From assembly GCF_023078475.1 (NCBI RefSeq), contig NZ_CP095741.1:682001-746000 (forward strand): 64,000 bases of DNA. The letters run 5' to 3'. Shown here piece after piece: positions 38,428 through 48,329 of the stretch. The position numbers were made by a program, and so were the translations under genes. This DNA comes from Luteibacter aegosomaticola. GTDB taxonomy: Bacteria > Pseudomonadota > Gammaproteobacteria > Xanthomonadales > Rhodanobacteraceae. The notes below the pieces were generated by a model, which saw only the letters and a list, made by a program, of their open reading frames with translations, had not been told where the DNA came from and did not search any database. Numbering within the stretch: position 1 is the stretch's first letter; every line of letters starts with the position of its first letter.

Positions 38428-40665
38428 ATGAAGCACATGACGACCAATTCCACTCATCTGCCGGGTAGCGCGCGTGTCCGCATGCGCCGCTGGACCCTCG
38501 CAGTCGCGCTGGTCGCGGCTTGCGGGTTCGCCGGCACCGCGGCGGCCGCGACGGCGCTCAAGAACGTCACCTACGACGCACAGCCTGGCGGCCGCGTTGA
38601 ACTGACGCTCGCCTTCTCGGGCCATGCACCGGAGCCGAAGGTCTTCACGACCACGAACCCGCCGCGCATCGCCATCGACCTGCCGGATACCACGAACGCC
38701 TTCTCCACCCGCCACCTGGATGTGGGCAAGGGCTCGACCTCCGGCGTGTCCGTGGTAGCGGCCGGTGACCGGACGCGCGTCACCGTCGAACTGTTCCGCG
38801 ATTCGGCCTACAAGACCCGAGTTGACGGCAACAACCTGATCGTGACCGTGAACAACGGCCCGACCGGTGCGACGACCACGACGGCCGTGGTTTCCGATCC
38901 GACCAAGGCACTGCCTTCCAGCGCCGGCACGCCGCTGTCGAATATCGACTTCCGCCGTGGCGACAACGGCCAGGGTCGCGTCATCGTGACGCTCGGCAAC
39001 GAAGGCACCACGCCGGAAATGCGTCGCGAGAACGACCGCGTCGTGGTCAGCTTCACCGGCGCTACGCTGCCGACGAAGCTGGCGCAGCGCCTGGACGTGC
39101 TCGACTTCGCCACGCCAGTGCAGTCCATCCAGTCCTCGTCGGTGCCTGGTGGCACCCGCATGGAAATCCGTACCAAGGGCGACACGGATGTGTCGGCTTA
39201 CCAGAACGGTACCGAGTACGTGGTGGAAGTGGCGCCGAAGAAGGCCGCACCGGTGTCGGGCAAGGCCGCGAAGGGGCAGGAACCGACGTATTCGGGTTCG
39301 CGCCTGACCTTCAACTTCCAGGACATCCCGGTGCGCTCGGCCCTGCAGCTCATCGCTGACGAAGCCAAGCTCAACCTGGTCGCCTCTGACAGTGTCGGCG
39401 GCAGCGTGACCCTGCGCCTCGTCAACACGCCGTGGGATCAGGCGCTCGACGTCATCCTCCGCGCCAAGGGCCTGGATAAGCGTCGCAGCGGTAACGTCAT
39501 CTGGATCGCGCCACAGCAGGAGCTGGCTACTTACGAGCAGAGCCTGGCAGATGCACGCCAGAAGGCAGAGGACAATGCTGAACTCGTGGCGGATTACATT
39601 CCGATCAGCTACGGCAAGGCCGAAGACATCGCCAAGCTGCTCACCCAGGGCAGCATGACGGGCGGCGGCGGCAGCACAAGCGGCAACACGACGCGTGGTT
39701 TCCTTTCCGCTCGCGGCAGTGTTTCGTTCGATGAGCGCACCAACACGCTTCTGATCAACGATACGCCGGACAAGATCCGTGACCTGCGCGAACTCATCGG
39801 CACGCTCGACCGGCCGGTGCAGCAGGTGCTGATCGAATCGCGCATCGTCGTCGCGACCGATACGTTTACCCGTGACCTCGGCGTGCGCTGGGGTGTGCAG
39901 GCCACGCAGACCAACTCGAGCGGCCAGGTCATCGGCACCACGCCTGACCTCACCAGCGGTACGGCGCCGAACCAGGGCACGGCTGGCCTGGCGACCCAGG
40001 TCTGGAACGCGAACCACGCCGCTGCCGGTACGCAGAGCACCATCACCTATCCGGGTGGCTACAACGTCAACCTGCCGGTGACAAACCCGGCCGGTAGCCT
40101 GGGCCTGGCGATTCTTGGCTCGAACTACCTGGTGGACCTGGAACTCTCGGCCGCGCAGACCGAGGGCCGCAGCGAAGTGATCTCCAGCCCGCGTGTTATC
40201 ACCGCCAACCAGCAGGAAGCCGTGATCAAGCAGGGTACCGAGATCGGTTACGTCACCTACCAGGCCTCGAGCACGGGTGGTGGCGCATCGAATGCGACGG
40301 TGCAGTTCAAGGACGCCGTGCTCGAGCTGCGCGTGACCCCGACGATCACCGCCGACAGCCGCGTATACCTCAAGATCAACGTGAAGAAGGACGCTCTCGC
40401 CGGCAATACGCCGTCGCCGGGTGGTGGCTTCGTCCCGTCGATCGATACCCGCGAAATCAACACCTCGGTGCTGGTGGATAACGGCCAGACCGTGGTCCTG
40501 GGTGGCATCTACGAGATCACCAAGTCCAACACCACCAAGAAGGTCCCGGGTCTCGGCGATATCCCTGGCATCGGTGTCCTGTTCCGCAATACCTCGCGCC
40601 AGAACGACAAGGCTGAGCTGCTCATCTTCGTGACGCCGCGCATCCTCAGCAGCACGCTGCAGTAA
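38428..40665 (+). CDS. pilQ: type IV pilus secretin PilQ
   Basis: The 745-aa protein forms the outer-membrane pore for the pilus. After a signal peptide (to about AAAAT) come two AMIN domains (about 45-330) that bind peptidoglycan, an STN/N0 domain with FQDIPVRSALQLIADEAKLN, an N1 domain and the secretin domain with LIESRIVVATDTFTRDLGVRWG and VPGLGDIPGIGVLFR. The ATG at 38428 lies 10 nt past pilP; another ATG three codons later is equally possible. The operon ends at the terminator at 40693. Confidence 0.97.
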   Translation: MKHMTTNSTHLPGSARVRMRRWTLAVALVAACGFAGTAAAATALKNVTYDAQPGGRVELTLAFSGHAPEPKVFTTTNPPRIAIDLPDTTNAFSTRHLDVGKGSTSGVSVVAAGDRTRVTVELFRDSAYKTRVDGNNLIVTVNNGPTGATTTTAVVSDPTKALPSSAGTPLSNIDFRRGDNGQGRVIVTLGNEGTTPEMRRENDRVVVSFTGATLPTKLAQRLDVLDFATPVQSIQSSSVPGGTRMEIRTKGDTDVSAYQNGTEYVVEVAPKKAAPVSGKAAKGQEPTYSGSRLTFNFQDIPVRSALQLIADEAKLNLVASDSVGGSVTLRLVNTPWDQALDVILRAKGLDKRRSGNVIWIAPQQELATYEQSLADARQKAEDNAELVADYIPISYGKAEDIAKLLTQGSMTGGGGSTSGNTTRGFLSARGSVSFDERTNTLLINDTPDKIRDLRELIGTLDRPVQQVLIESRIVVATDTFTRDLGVRWGVQATQTNSSGQVIGTTPDLTSGTAPNQGTAGLATQVWNANHAAAGTQSTITYPGGYNVNLPVTNPAGSLGLAILGSNYLVDLELSAAQTEGRSEVISSPRVITANQQEAVIKQGTEIGYVTYQASSTGGGASNATVQFKDAVLELRVTPTITADSRVYLKINVKKDALAGNTPSPGGGFVPSIDTREINTSVLVDNGQTVVLGGIYEITKSNTTKKVPGLGDIPGIGVLFRNTSRQNDKAELLIFVTPRILSSTLQ

Positions 40666-40692
40666 CCGCAAAATCGTTTCCGGCAGTACCCA

Positions 40693-40723
40693 GGGGCGGC
40701 CTTCCAAGGGCCGCCCTTTTTTT
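40693..40723 (+). terminator. rho-independent terminator of pilMNOPQ
   Basis: GGGCGGCC/GGCCGCCC with a 7-nt loop is followed by seven T. Confidence 0.9.
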
Positions 40724-40737
40724 GTGCCCAACTTCCG

Positions 40738-40754
40738 GCCCTAAACTTTAGGGC
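40738..40754. promoter_or_regulatory. 17-bp perfect inverted repeat upstream of moxR
   Basis: GCCCTAAACTTTAGGGC (8+1+8, perfect) lies 50 bp before the moxR start, in the only gap before a six-gene operon. It is well placed to be an operator around the promoter. The regulator is unknown. Confidence 0.45.
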
Positions 40755-40804
40755 GCTGCTGTGGTCTCATCGGACCTGTCGTCCGCTTTTTACGAGCCAT
40801 CGCC

Positions 40805-41800
40805 ATGCCCGAGACCCTGCCTGCCGCCACGACGCCCCTCCAGGAGGCCTTCGTCCACCTGCGTGAAGAGCTGTCCCGCGGCATCATTGGCCAGCCCCAC
40901 CTGGTGGAGTGCCTGCTGATCGCCTTGCTGGCGGACGGTCACCTGCTGGTGGAGGGCGCGCCGGGCCTGGCCAAGACCACGGCGATCAAGGCGCTTGCCA
41001 CCCGCGTTGAAGCGGACTTCCACCGCATCCAGTTCACCCCCGACCTGCTCCCGGCCGACCTCACCGGCACGGATATCTTCCGGCCCCAGACCGGTACGTT
41101 CGAATTCGAGCGCGGCCCGCTGTTCCACAACATCGTGCTGGCCGATGAGATCAACCGCGCGCCGGCCAAGGTCCAGTCGGCCCTGCTCGAGGCTATGGCG
41201 GAACGTCAGATCACGATCGGCCGCCGGACCTGGCCGTTGCCCGAGCTGTTCATGGTGATGGCGACGCAGAACCCCATCGAGCAGGAGGGCACGTTCGCGC
41301 TGCCCGAGGCCCAGCTCGATCGATTCCTCATGCACGTCACCATCGGCTATCCCGATGCGGAAGCCGAACTGGCCATTCTCCGCCTTGCCCGCGATCAGGC
41401 ACGCGAGTCCATGCATCCCGTACCGCCGCCAGCGCATTTGTTGCGCCCGGCAGATGTCTTCGCGGCCCGTGATGCCGTGCTCGCCGTGCATATGGCCGCA
41501 CCACTGGAGCTGTACATCACGCAGCTGGTCGTCGCCACGCGTGATGCGGGCCGCTACGGTCCCGAGCTCGCGCGCTGGATCGCATGGGGTGCGAGCCCGC
41601 GTGCCAGCATCGCGCTCGATCGCTGCGCCCGCGCCCATGCGTGGTTGGCCGGCCGCGATTACGCGCTGCCTGAAGACGTCCACGCCATCGCGCATGAAGT
41701 GCTTCGCCATCGCGTGCTGCCCAGCTATGAGGCCGAAGCCGAAGGCGTGCGCGTCGATACCGTCATCGACCGCCTGCTGGATCTCGTGCCGCTGCCGTGA
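40805..41800 (+). CDS. MoxR-family AAA+ ATPase
   Basis: The 331-aa AAA+ protein has Walker A GAPGLAKTTAIKAL (G-x-x-G-x-x-K-T type), Walker B VLADEINRAPAKVQ, and sensor MATQNPIEQEGTFALPEAQLDRF. MoxR ATPases act with VWA proteins as chaperones that activate or assemble metal-dependent or envelope complexes. It is the first gene of a moxR-DUF58-DUF4381-VWA-VWA/TPR-BatD operon linked by overlaps, so it probably remodels a partner handled by those proteins. Confidence 0.95.
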   Translation: MPETLPAATTPLQEAFVHLREELSRGIIGQPHLVECLLIALLADGHLLVEGAPGLAKTTAIKALATRVEADFHRIQFTPDLLPADLTGTDIFRPQTGTFEFERGPLFHNIVLADEINRAPAKVQSALLEAMAERQITIGRRTWPLPELFMVMATQNPIEQEGTFALPEAQLDRFLMHVTIGYPDAEAELAILRLARDQARESMHPVPPPAHLLRPADVFAARDAVLAVHMAAPLELYITQLVVATRDAGRYGPELARWIAWGASPRASIALDRCARAHAWLAGRDYALPEDVHAIAHEVLRHRVLPSYEAEAEGVRVDTVIDRLLDLVPLP

Positions 41801-42717
41801 GCGCTGTTCCTTCCGTCGTCGACCCGCGCGTCAACGTCGCGCTGCCTGACCTGTTGGCCCTGCGCTCACGGATCATGCGCGCGCCGCCGCCTCAGGTGGT
41901 GTCGCGCGCACCTCGCAGCGGCCAACGTCCGGGGCGCTTGCACGGGCGCGGCATGGACTACGCCGAATCCCGCGTATACCAGGCGGGCGACGATGTCCGC
42001 CGCATGGACTGGCGCCTTACGGCACGTAGCGGCGTCGCACATACCAAGCTGTTCCAGGAAGAACGCGAAGGGCGCCTGCTCGTGCTGCTGGATACCAATG
42101 CGAGCATGCGGTTCGGCACGCGTACCCGCTTTAAATCGGTGCAAGCGGCGCGCGCCGCGGCTACCGCCGCGTGGTACGCGATCCGTGGCGGCGACCGCGT
42201 GGGGGTGCTCGCCTTTGGCGCGCAGCGACACCTGCTCCGCCCACAAGCCGGCCCGCGCGGTGCGCTCGCTGTCTGTGGTGCGCTCGCGGCCTGGGATGCC
42301 TTGGCGCCGGGCGAGGACGAAAGCCTCTCGGCCGCCGTGCAACGTGCTGGCCGTCTCATGCATGGCGCTTCGCGCGTGCTGCTCGTGAGCGATGGCTTTG
42401 CCGTGGACGAGGCGGCCCACGGTCGTATGCTTGGGCTGGCCGGAAAGGCTGAAGTCCGTGTCCTGACCGTGGCCGACCCACTCGAAATGGGCGAGCCGCC
42501 GCCCGGGCGTTACCCATTCGCCCACCGTGGCGTGCACTACGACATCGCGTTGCACGGCGAGCGCCAGCGTGCCGACTTCGCCCGTGCGCTTGGCGATGGC
42601 CGCCTTCGCCTCGATGCCCTCGCCAACCGCTTGGGGCTTCGTCACCGTACGATCGATACCTCTGCCGAGCCGCTCGATGCCATCATCGATCTGCTTGGCG
42701 CAGCGAGGGGCCGTTGA
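41797..42717 (+). CDS. DUF58 domain-containing protein
   Basis: This 306-aa protein carries the DUF58 core: GRGMDYAESRVYQAGDDVRRMDWRLTAR (shown in parts: DYAESRVYQAGDD, RRMDWRLTAR) and a degenerate VWA-like fold, LLVLLDTNASMRFGT. Family members accompany MoxR and are proposed to be adaptor or substrate proteins. The GTG start at 41797 overlaps the moxR TGA by 4 nt (GTGA). Confidence 0.93.
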   Translation: MSAVPSVVDPRVNVALPDLLALRSRIMRAPPPQVVSRAPRSGQRPGRLHGRGMDYAESRVYQAGDDVRRMDWRLTARSGVAHTKLFQEEREGRLLVLLDTNASMRFGTRTRFKSVQAARAAATAAWYAIRGGDRVGVLAFGAQRHLLRPQAGPRGALAVCGALAAWDALAPGEDESLSAAVQRAGRLMHGASRVLLVSDGFAVDEAAHGRMLGLAGKAEVRVLTVADPLEMGEPPPGRYPFAHRGVHYDIALHGERQRADFARALGDGRLRLDALANRLGLRHRTIDTSAEPLDAIIDLLGAARGR

Positions 42718-43214
42718 TGCCGCCACAAGGGCCTGAACTGCGCGATATCCACGTGCCCCACGTCTCCTGGTGGCCTCTTGCCCCCGGCTGGTGGTTGCTG
42801 GCGGGCATCATCGTTGCCGCGCTCATCGTGTTGGCATGGCGGTGGCGCCGCCGCGTCCATCGTCGCCGCTATATCGACCGGCTGCTCACGGGCCTGCGCG
42901 ATGCGCGCACGCGCCACGCGGCCGACGGCGATAACGCGGCCTTCGCCGCGAGTGCTCATGAACTCGTTCGGCGCGTTGCCCGTACACGCGATCCCGCCAG
43001 TGTGACCCTCTCTGCGCGCGCGTGGCACGAGGCGCTTGCCGCCATGGCACCGGCGCGCGATGTAACACGGCTTGCCCAGCTGGATCATGTGATGTATCAG
43101 CCGCGCGCAAGCCTGGATGTCGATGCCGTCGCCAACGATGTCGACGCCTGGGTCCGCGATGTGCTCTCGCACCGGATTGTGCGGGGCAAAGGGAGGCAGC
43201 ATGCCGCTTCCTGA
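42717..43214 (+). CDS. DUF4381 domain-containing membrane protein
   Basis: This 165-aa protein has one membrane helix (about 22-42, WWLLAGIIVAALIVLAW) followed by an Arg-rich turn and a cytoplasmic helical domain with FAASAHELVRRVARTRDP, as in DUF4381 proteins of Bat operons. The ATG at 42717 shares its A with the preceding TGA and has AGGGG upstream. Its end overlaps the next gene by 14 nt. It is probably a membrane scaffold for the complex. Confidence 0.88.
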   Translation: MPPQGPELRDIHVPHVSWWPLAPGWWLLAGIIVAALIVLAWRWRRRVHRRRYIDRLLTGLRDARTRHAADGDNAAFAASAHELVRRVARTRDPASVTLSARAWHEALAAMAPARDVTRLAQLDHVMYQPRASLDVDAVANDVDAWVRDVLSHRIVRGKGRQHAAS

Positions 43215-44187
43215 GTTTGCCTGGCCCTGGCTCTTCCTTGCGCTGCCGCTACCGTGGCTGATGAGGAAGCTCTTGCGGCCCGTTCGCCCGGCACAGGCGC
43301 TGAACCTGCCTCAGCCAGGTATCACCCTGGTGCCGGCATCGGCAAATCGCGCCTCGTTCGCGAGCTCCGCGCTCATGCTGCTGGCATGGGTGTGCCTCGT
43401 GACGGCGGCGGCCCGTCCGCAGCACCTGGGGCCTCCCGAGCCCCAAAAGCGCAGCGGTCGCGCCACCATGCTCGCCGTCGATCTGTCGGGCAGCATGTCG
43501 CTGGACGACATGCAGCTTGCCGGGCGTCAGGTCACGCGTTTCGCCGCGGTGGAAGCGATCGCAGGCGACTTCATCGATCGCCGCGCAGGCGATGAACTGG
43601 GGCTCGTATTGTTTGGTTCGCAGGCCTACCTCGTGACACCGCTGACCTACGACCTGGATGCCGTACGCGCGCAATTGCACGACGCCGTCGTCGGCTTGCC
43701 GGGCCGTGAAACCGCGATTGGCGACGCTATCGCCGTGGCAGTCAAGCGCCTCGCCGACTTGCCACAGCAGGCACGCGTACTCGTGTTGCTCACCGATGGC
43801 GTGAACAACGCCGGCTCCATTGCCCCGCGCGAAGCAGCGCGCGCCGCGAAAGCAGCGGGTGTGCGCGTCTACACCATCGGCATCGGCGCTACCGCCATGC
43901 GCGTTCCCGACTTCTTCGGATCGCGTATCGAGAACCCGTCAGCCGACCTCGACGTGGGCATGCTTACCGATATCGCGAACCAGACCGGTGGCCGCTTCTT
44001 CCGCGCGACCGACACGGATGAATTGGCCAAGGCCTACCGGCAGATCGACGAGCTGGAGCCCGTGCCGCAGCAGGGCGCGTCGCTGCGGCCGCGCGATGAA
44101 CTGTTCCGCTGGCCGCTGTTGGCTGCACTGGCGTTGCTTGTTATCGCGCTGGTTCCGCGTTGGTTGCCTGCGAGGGTTACCGCATGA
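43201..44187 (+). CDS. VWA domain membrane protein, BatA-like
   Basis: This 328-aa protein has two N-terminal membrane segments (about 7-22 and 56-72), a VWA domain and a C-terminal helix (about 305-322). The metal-ion-dependent adhesion site is intact: D94-x-S96-x-S98 in LAVDLSGSMS, with LLTDGVNNAG supplying the later Asp. The start at 43201 has AGGGAGG upstream and lies inside the DUF4381 gene. The extracytoplasmic VWA should bind metal and a partner protein. Confidence 0.95.
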   Translation: MPLPEFAWPWLFLALPLPWLMRKLLRPVRPAQALNLPQPGITLVPASANRASFASSALMLLAWVCLVTAAARPQHLGPPEPQKRSGRATMLAVDLSGSMSLDDMQLAGRQVTRFAAVEAIAGDFIDRRAGDELGLVLFGSQAYLVTPLTYDLDAVRAQLHDAVVGLPGRETAIGDAIAVAVKRLADLPQQARVLVLLTDGVNNAGSIAPREAARAAKAAGVRVYTIGIGATAMRVPDFFGSRIENPSADLDVGMLTDIANQTGGRFFRATDTDELAKAYRQIDELEPVPQQGASLRPRDELFRWPLLAALALLVIALVPRWLPARVTA

Positions 44188-46079
44188 GTGCTTTCGCCGC
44201 ACAGTTCCATTTCCTCCAGCCTCACTGGCTGTGGCTGTTGCTGCTGGTCCCCTTCCTGGCCTGGGCGATGTTGCGCCGTTCGCCTGAGGTCCGGGTGCTT
44301 TCCAGACTGGCGGATCCGGGGCTTCTCCCGTATCTGCTCGACGGCACGCCGCGCGCATCGAGGCTGCCCGCGTGGGCCGTCTCCGTGGCAGCCGTCCTTG
44401 CCATCGTCGCGCTGGCGGGCCCGGCGTGGGATCACTCCTCGGAGCAGCTTTTCAGCGAGCGCGCCGCACAGGTCGTCGTCGTGTCGATGTCGCCGCGCAT
44501 GTTGGCGCGCGACGTGGTACCTGATCGACTCAGCCGCGTGCGCTACAAGGTGCGCGAACTGTACGCGGGCAATAGCGACGGCATGAATGCGCTCGTGGCT
44601 TATACCGGCGAACCGTTCATCGTCGCGCCGCTCACGACCGATGCGCATAGCGTCGACGATCTGCTCGCGGCACTCTCGCCGGATACGATGCCGGTGGGTG
44701 GCGACGATGCAGGCAAGGCGATCGACCAGGCGGTGGATCTGATCCGTCATGCCGATGTACGCGGCGGTTCGATCGTGGTCGTCACCGATCACGCCGATGC
44801 GGGTGCACAGGCGGCCGCGCGTCGTGCGGTGGCCGCAGGCGATCGCGTTTCCGTTCTTGGTATTGGCACCCCGCGCGGTGGCCCCATCACATCCGACGAT
44901 GGCCAGTTCCTCAAGGACGAGCAGGGGACCATCGTGATGGCGCCGCGCGACGACGCTTCGTTGCGCGCGCTCGCCACGGCGGGATCGGGCGCGTTCGCGG
45001 TGGCCGGCGATGATCGGTCCGATATCACGGCGATGGTCGCGGCACTGCGCGATGCGGGCAAAACGACAGCGGAAGACGGTAAGAGCACATCGCGCTGGGA
45101 GGACCGTGGCCCGTGGCTGCTCCTGCCGTTGCTTCCACTCGTGGCGCTCGGTTTCCGCCGTGGCTGGCTGCTTCTCGTGTTGCTTACGCTCGTGCCGTTC
45201 GCTCCGTCGCGCGCGGCCACGGTGCAGGACATCTTTCATACCCGCGATCAGCAGGCCGCCGCGGCGCTCGCCAAGGGTGATGCGAAGCAGGCGCAGGCGT
45301 TAGCCCGCAGTGCCGGGCTGCGCGGCGCGGCGGCGTATCGCGCTGGTGATTTCGCCGCAGCCGAATCCGCCCTGCAGGAAGCCCACGACAGCGATAGCCA
45401 GTACAACCTGGGTAACGCGCTCGCTAAGCAGCAGCAGTACGAGCAGGCGATCGCTGCGTACGATCGCGCGCTGAAAGCGAACCCGGCGAATGCGGATGCC
45501 ACGGCCAATCGCAAGGCCGTGGAAGATTTCATGAAGCAGCAGAAACAAAAAAAGGACGATCAGGGCGCCAAAGGCCAGAAAAACGGCCAGCCGGACAAGA
45601 AACCGGGCGAGCAGGGCAAGGATCAGCAGAACCAGCAAGGCGAACAAGGCCAGCAGGGCGATGCATCGAAGGGCCAGCAGGGTGGGCAGTCCGCTGGTGG
45701 CCAGGATCAGCAACCACAGCAGCAAGGCACGCCCGGCCAGGCCGGCGAGGGCGAGGGCAAGGACAAAGGCACCGACGCAGGCAAGGCGCAGCCACCGCAG
45801 GGCGATGCCAATGGCAAATCCGCCGCCGAGCGCGCCCAGGCCGAGCAGGCGCAGCAAGCGCTGAAACAGAAAATGGATGCGGCGCTCGCGGGTAAGGAGA
45901 AGGGCGACAAGGGTGACCAGCACGACCTTGGCCAGTTGTCCGAAGAAGAGGCTTCCTCGAAGTTGCCCGCCGATGTCCGCCGCCAGCTGATGCGCGTGCC
46001 CGATGACCCGGGTGGCCTGCTGCGCAGGAAGTTCATGCTCGAATACCAGCGCCGCCATGGCGCGGAGCCGGAGGAATGA
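44184..46079 (+). CDS. VWA/TPR fusion membrane protein (BatB-BatC type) with degenerate MIDAS
   Basis: This 631-aa protein fuses a VWA domain (about 92-295) between membrane helices to TPR repeats (about 365-455, SQYNLGNALAKQQQYEQAIAAYDRALKANP in parts) and a Gln/Gly/Lys-rich low-complexity tail (about 465-580). The MIDAS start reads VVVSMSPRM: the usual D-x-S-x-S is S101-x-S103-x-R, lacking the metal-binding Asp, unlike the neighbouring BatA-like protein. It overlaps its neighbours by ATGA on both sides. It probably works as a scaffold in the MoxR/Bat complex. Confidence 0.92.
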   Translation: MSAFAAQFHFLQPHWLWLLLLVPFLAWAMLRRSPEVRVLSRLADPGLLPYLLDGTPRASRLPAWAVSVAAVLAIVALAGPAWDHSSEQLFSERAAQVVVVSMSPRMLARDVVPDRLSRVRYKVRELYAGNSDGMNALVAYTGEPFIVAPLTTDAHSVDDLLAALSPDTMPVGGDDAGKAIDQAVDLIRHADVRGGSIVVVTDHADAGAQAAARRAVAAGDRVSVLGIGTPRGGPITSDDGQFLKDEQGTIVMAPRDDASLRALATAGSGAFAVAGDDRSDITAMVAALRDAGKTTAEDGKSTSRWEDRGPWLLLPLLPLVALGFRRGWLLLVLLTLVPFAPSRAATVQDIFHTRDQQAAAALAKGDAKQAQALARSAGLRGAAAYRAGDFAAAESALQEAHDSDSQYNLGNALAKQQQYEQAIAAYDRALKANPANADATANRKAVEDFMKQQKQKKDDQGAKGQKNGQPDKKPGEQGKDQQNQQGEQGQQGDASKGQQGGQSAGGQDQQPQQQGTPGQAGEGEGKDKGTDAGKAQPPQGDANGKSAAERAQAEQAQQALKQKMDAALAGKEKGDKGDQHDLGQLSEEEASSKLPADVRRQLMRVPDDPGGLLRRKFMLEYQRRHGAEPEE

Positions 46080-47779
46080 TGATGCGCCATGCATGGCTGG
46101 CCCTTGCCCTGTCACTGGCCGTGACGGTCGCTCACGCCCAGGCCAGCGCGCCGGTGGCGTCGCTGGACCGCAGCCACGTCGGGAATGGCGAGACGGTCAC
46201 GCTCAATATCGACGTGGGTGATGACGACCTGGGTAACCCGGATCTCTCTCCGTTGTCGGCGGACTTCCAGGTGCTGGGTACATCGACCAATCACACGCTG
46301 AGCATCATCAATGGCCGCCGCGAAGCGCATACCATCCTTGGCGTGGCGTTACGGCCCAAACATGAAGGGCAACTCACCGTTCCCGCGCTCACCATCGGCG
46401 GCCAGGCGACGCAGCCGCTACCCCTGACGGTGGAAGCAACGAGCACGTCACCGGCAGATGCCTCGAATCGTCCGGTGGTACTCGAGGGTAAGGTCGATCC
46501 GGCGCAGGGTTATGTCGGCCAGCAGTTCGACTACACGCTGCGTTTGTATTTCGCAGTGAACCTGGCCGACGGCCAGTTAGGCGATCCCTCCGCGGAAGGC
46601 GCGGAAATTCGCCGCATTGGCTCCGATGCCAACTACCAGACCGAGCGCGGTGGCCGCCGCTTCAACGTGGTCGAGCGCCACTACGCGATCATTCCGCAGC
46701 ATCCTGGCCGGTTGGTGGTGCAGGCGCCTGGCTTCCAGGGCACGGCGGTGGATCCCACCGACATGAACTCGTTCTTTGGCGCGGGTTCACCCGTAAACGC
46801 GGTAGCGCAGCCTCAGAACGTGGACGTACAGGCACGCCCCGCCAATGCGCCCGATGGTGCGTGGCTACCCGCGCGCAGCCTGAAGCTCTCATTGGATGGC
46901 TTTCCGGCCGATGGCACCGCGCGGGTGGGCCAGCCGATGACCCTGGGCATGCGCCTGGATGCCACCGGCCTGCCGTTCGAAGCGCTGCCTGCCTTGTCGT
47001 TGCCGAAGCTTGATGGCGCGGATGTCTATCCCGACAAAGCGGTGACCGGGAGCAGTTCGAGTGGCCCGTGGATCACCGGTCGCCGCCAGCAGGGGTTCGC
47101 CGTCGTGCCGACCCGGCCCGGCACGCTGCACATCCCGGAGACCACGTTGCACTGGTGGAACGTGGTGACGGACAAGCCTGAGACCGCCACGCTTCCTGCC
47201 CGCGACATCGTCGTAGCGGCGGGTAGCGGTGTGCCCGTGGCGCCGCCAGCATCCCCTGCATCGGGTGGTATGCAGCCGGTAGGCAGTCCCGCCACGGCGG
47301 GCACGGTCGCCGCACCCGTGGGTCAGGTAGCCGGGCTGACGTCATGGCGCTGGATTGCTGTTGGGCTCGCCGCGCTCTGGGTGCTGACCCTTCTGGCCTG
47401 GGCGGTCTGGGCCCGTCGGCGCCGCGATACGGTTCCCGCCGGTGCGCCTGCCGTTCGACCGGAAGCACGTCGTCCGGGGCCTGCCCGTGAGGATTTCCTC
47501 AAGGCGACGGACGCCGGTGACGCCGTTTCCATCGAGCGCGCACTGCTCGGTTGGGCACGCGTGATACGTCCGGGCATCCGCTCATTGGGCGACCTTGCCG
47601 CGGCCTTGCGCCCCGGCCTGCAGCGTGAAGCCATCGGCGCCTTGCAGCGCGCGCGCTTCGGCCAGGGTGGGCTGGATACCGCCGGTATACGGACAGCGTT
47701 CGCTGGTGGCTTCGACTGGGCGCCGTCATCAGTCGGACCTGCGGACCAGGGCGGTTTGCCGCCGCTTTACCCGCGCTAG
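46076..47779 (+). CDS. BatD-family periplasmic/membrane protein
   Basis: This 567-aa protein has a signal peptide (AVTVAHAQA), beta-rich BatD domains ([43 protein letters not shown]) and a C-terminal membrane helix (about 423-445, [20 protein letters not shown]) with a cytoplasmic tail. BatD proteins belong to aerotolerance/Bat operons and are thought to help envelope stress resistance. Start codons at 46076, 46079 and 46082 are all possible; the first overlaps the previous stop. It closes the operon and its TAG overlaps the convergent macro-domain gene. Confidence 0.92.
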   Translation: MMMRHAWLALALSLAVTVAHAQASAPVASLDRSHVGNGETVTLNIDVGDDDLGNPDLSPLSADFQVLGTSTNHTLSIINGRREAHTILGVALRPKHEGQLTVPALTIGGQATQPLPLTVEATSTSPADASNRPVVLEGKVDPAQGYVGQQFDYTLRLYFAVNLADGQLGDPSAEGAEIRRIGSDANYQTERGGRRFNVVERHYAIIPQHPGRLVVQAPGFQGTAVDPTDMNSFFGAGSPVNAVAQPQNVDVQARPANAPDGAWLPARSLKLSLDGFPADGTARVGQPMTLGMRLDATGLPFEALPALSLPKLDGADVYPDKAVTGSSSSGPWITGRRQQGFAVVPTRPGTLHIPETTLHWWNVVTDKPETATLPARDIVVAAGSGVPVAPPASPASGGMQPVGSPATAGTVAAPVGQVAGLTSWRWIAVGLAALWVLTLLAWAVWARRRRDTVPAGAPAVRPEARRPGPAREDFLKATDAGDAVSIERALLGWARVIRPGIRSLGDLAAALRPGLQREAIGALQRARFGQGGLDTAGIRTAFAGGFDWAPSSVGPADQGGLPPLYPR

Positions 47780-48288
47780 CCCGCGAGGGCAGCGCGAAGA
47801 TGCCCCGCCATGGCGGGGCTGAAAGCGCACAACAGCACCTCGCGTGGCCGCCATGCGGCCTCGCGTATCGTGCGCACCGCAATCGCGGCAGCGAGCATGG
47901 CCGGATAGCCGTAAACCCCTGTACTTACGCAGGGAAAAGCGATGCTTGCGAGGCCGTGTTCCCGGGCCAGCGCGAGGCTGTGGCGATAGCAGGCGGCCAG
48001 AAGGCCTGGCTCGCCCTGGTCGCCGCCATGCCACACCGGGCCAACGGTGTGGATGACGTAACGTGAGGGCAGGGCGAAGCCCCCGGTGATTCGTGCCTCG
48101 CCGGTGGGGCAGCGGACGCCGGGCCGTACCTCCGGGAGCGCCCTGCACGCCGCCAGCAGCCCCGGGCCGGCCGCCCGGTGGATCGCCCCATCGACCCCTC
48201 CGCCACCCAGGAGGGACTCGTTGGCGGCGTTGACGATAGCGTCGAGCGCCAGGCTTGTGATGTCCGCCTCGACGACTTCCAGACTCAT
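47776..48288 (-). CDS. macro domain protein (O-acetyl-ADP-ribose deacetylase, YmdB-like)
   Basis: The 170-aa single macro-domain protein binds ADP-ribose and probably hydrolyses O-acetyl-ADP-ribose or ADP-ribosyl adducts. [29 protein letters not shown] (in parts: [29 protein letters not shown]) and [12 protein letters not shown] are the ligand loops. I use the ATG at 48288, preceded by GAGGA at good spacing; starts at 48294 and 48318 are open. Its TAG and the batD TAG share the same CTAG (47776-47779). Confidence 0.93.
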   Translation of the reverse strand: MSLEVVEADITSLALDAIVNAANESLLGGGGVDGAIHRAAGPGLLAACRALPEVRPGVRCPTGEARITGGFALPSRYVIHTVGPVWHGGDQGEPGLLAACYRHSLALAREHGLASIAFPCVSTGVYGYPAMLAAAIAVRTIREAAWRPREVLLCAFSPAMAGHLRAALAG

Positions 48289-48329
48289 CGTCATTCCTCG
48301 CTTGTGACTAGTGGGCACAGGTGGATACG

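Noticed and set aside
38314..40731. 805-codon minus-strand frame opposite pilP/pilQ
   Set aside because: Shadow of PilQ; no ribosome binding site or recognisable domain, and it runs through the pilMNOPQ terminator.
45540..45800. Repeat array with CAG-like units
   Set aside because: It codes for the Gln/Gly/Lys-rich tail of the VWA/TPR protein; units are not regular at the DNA level.
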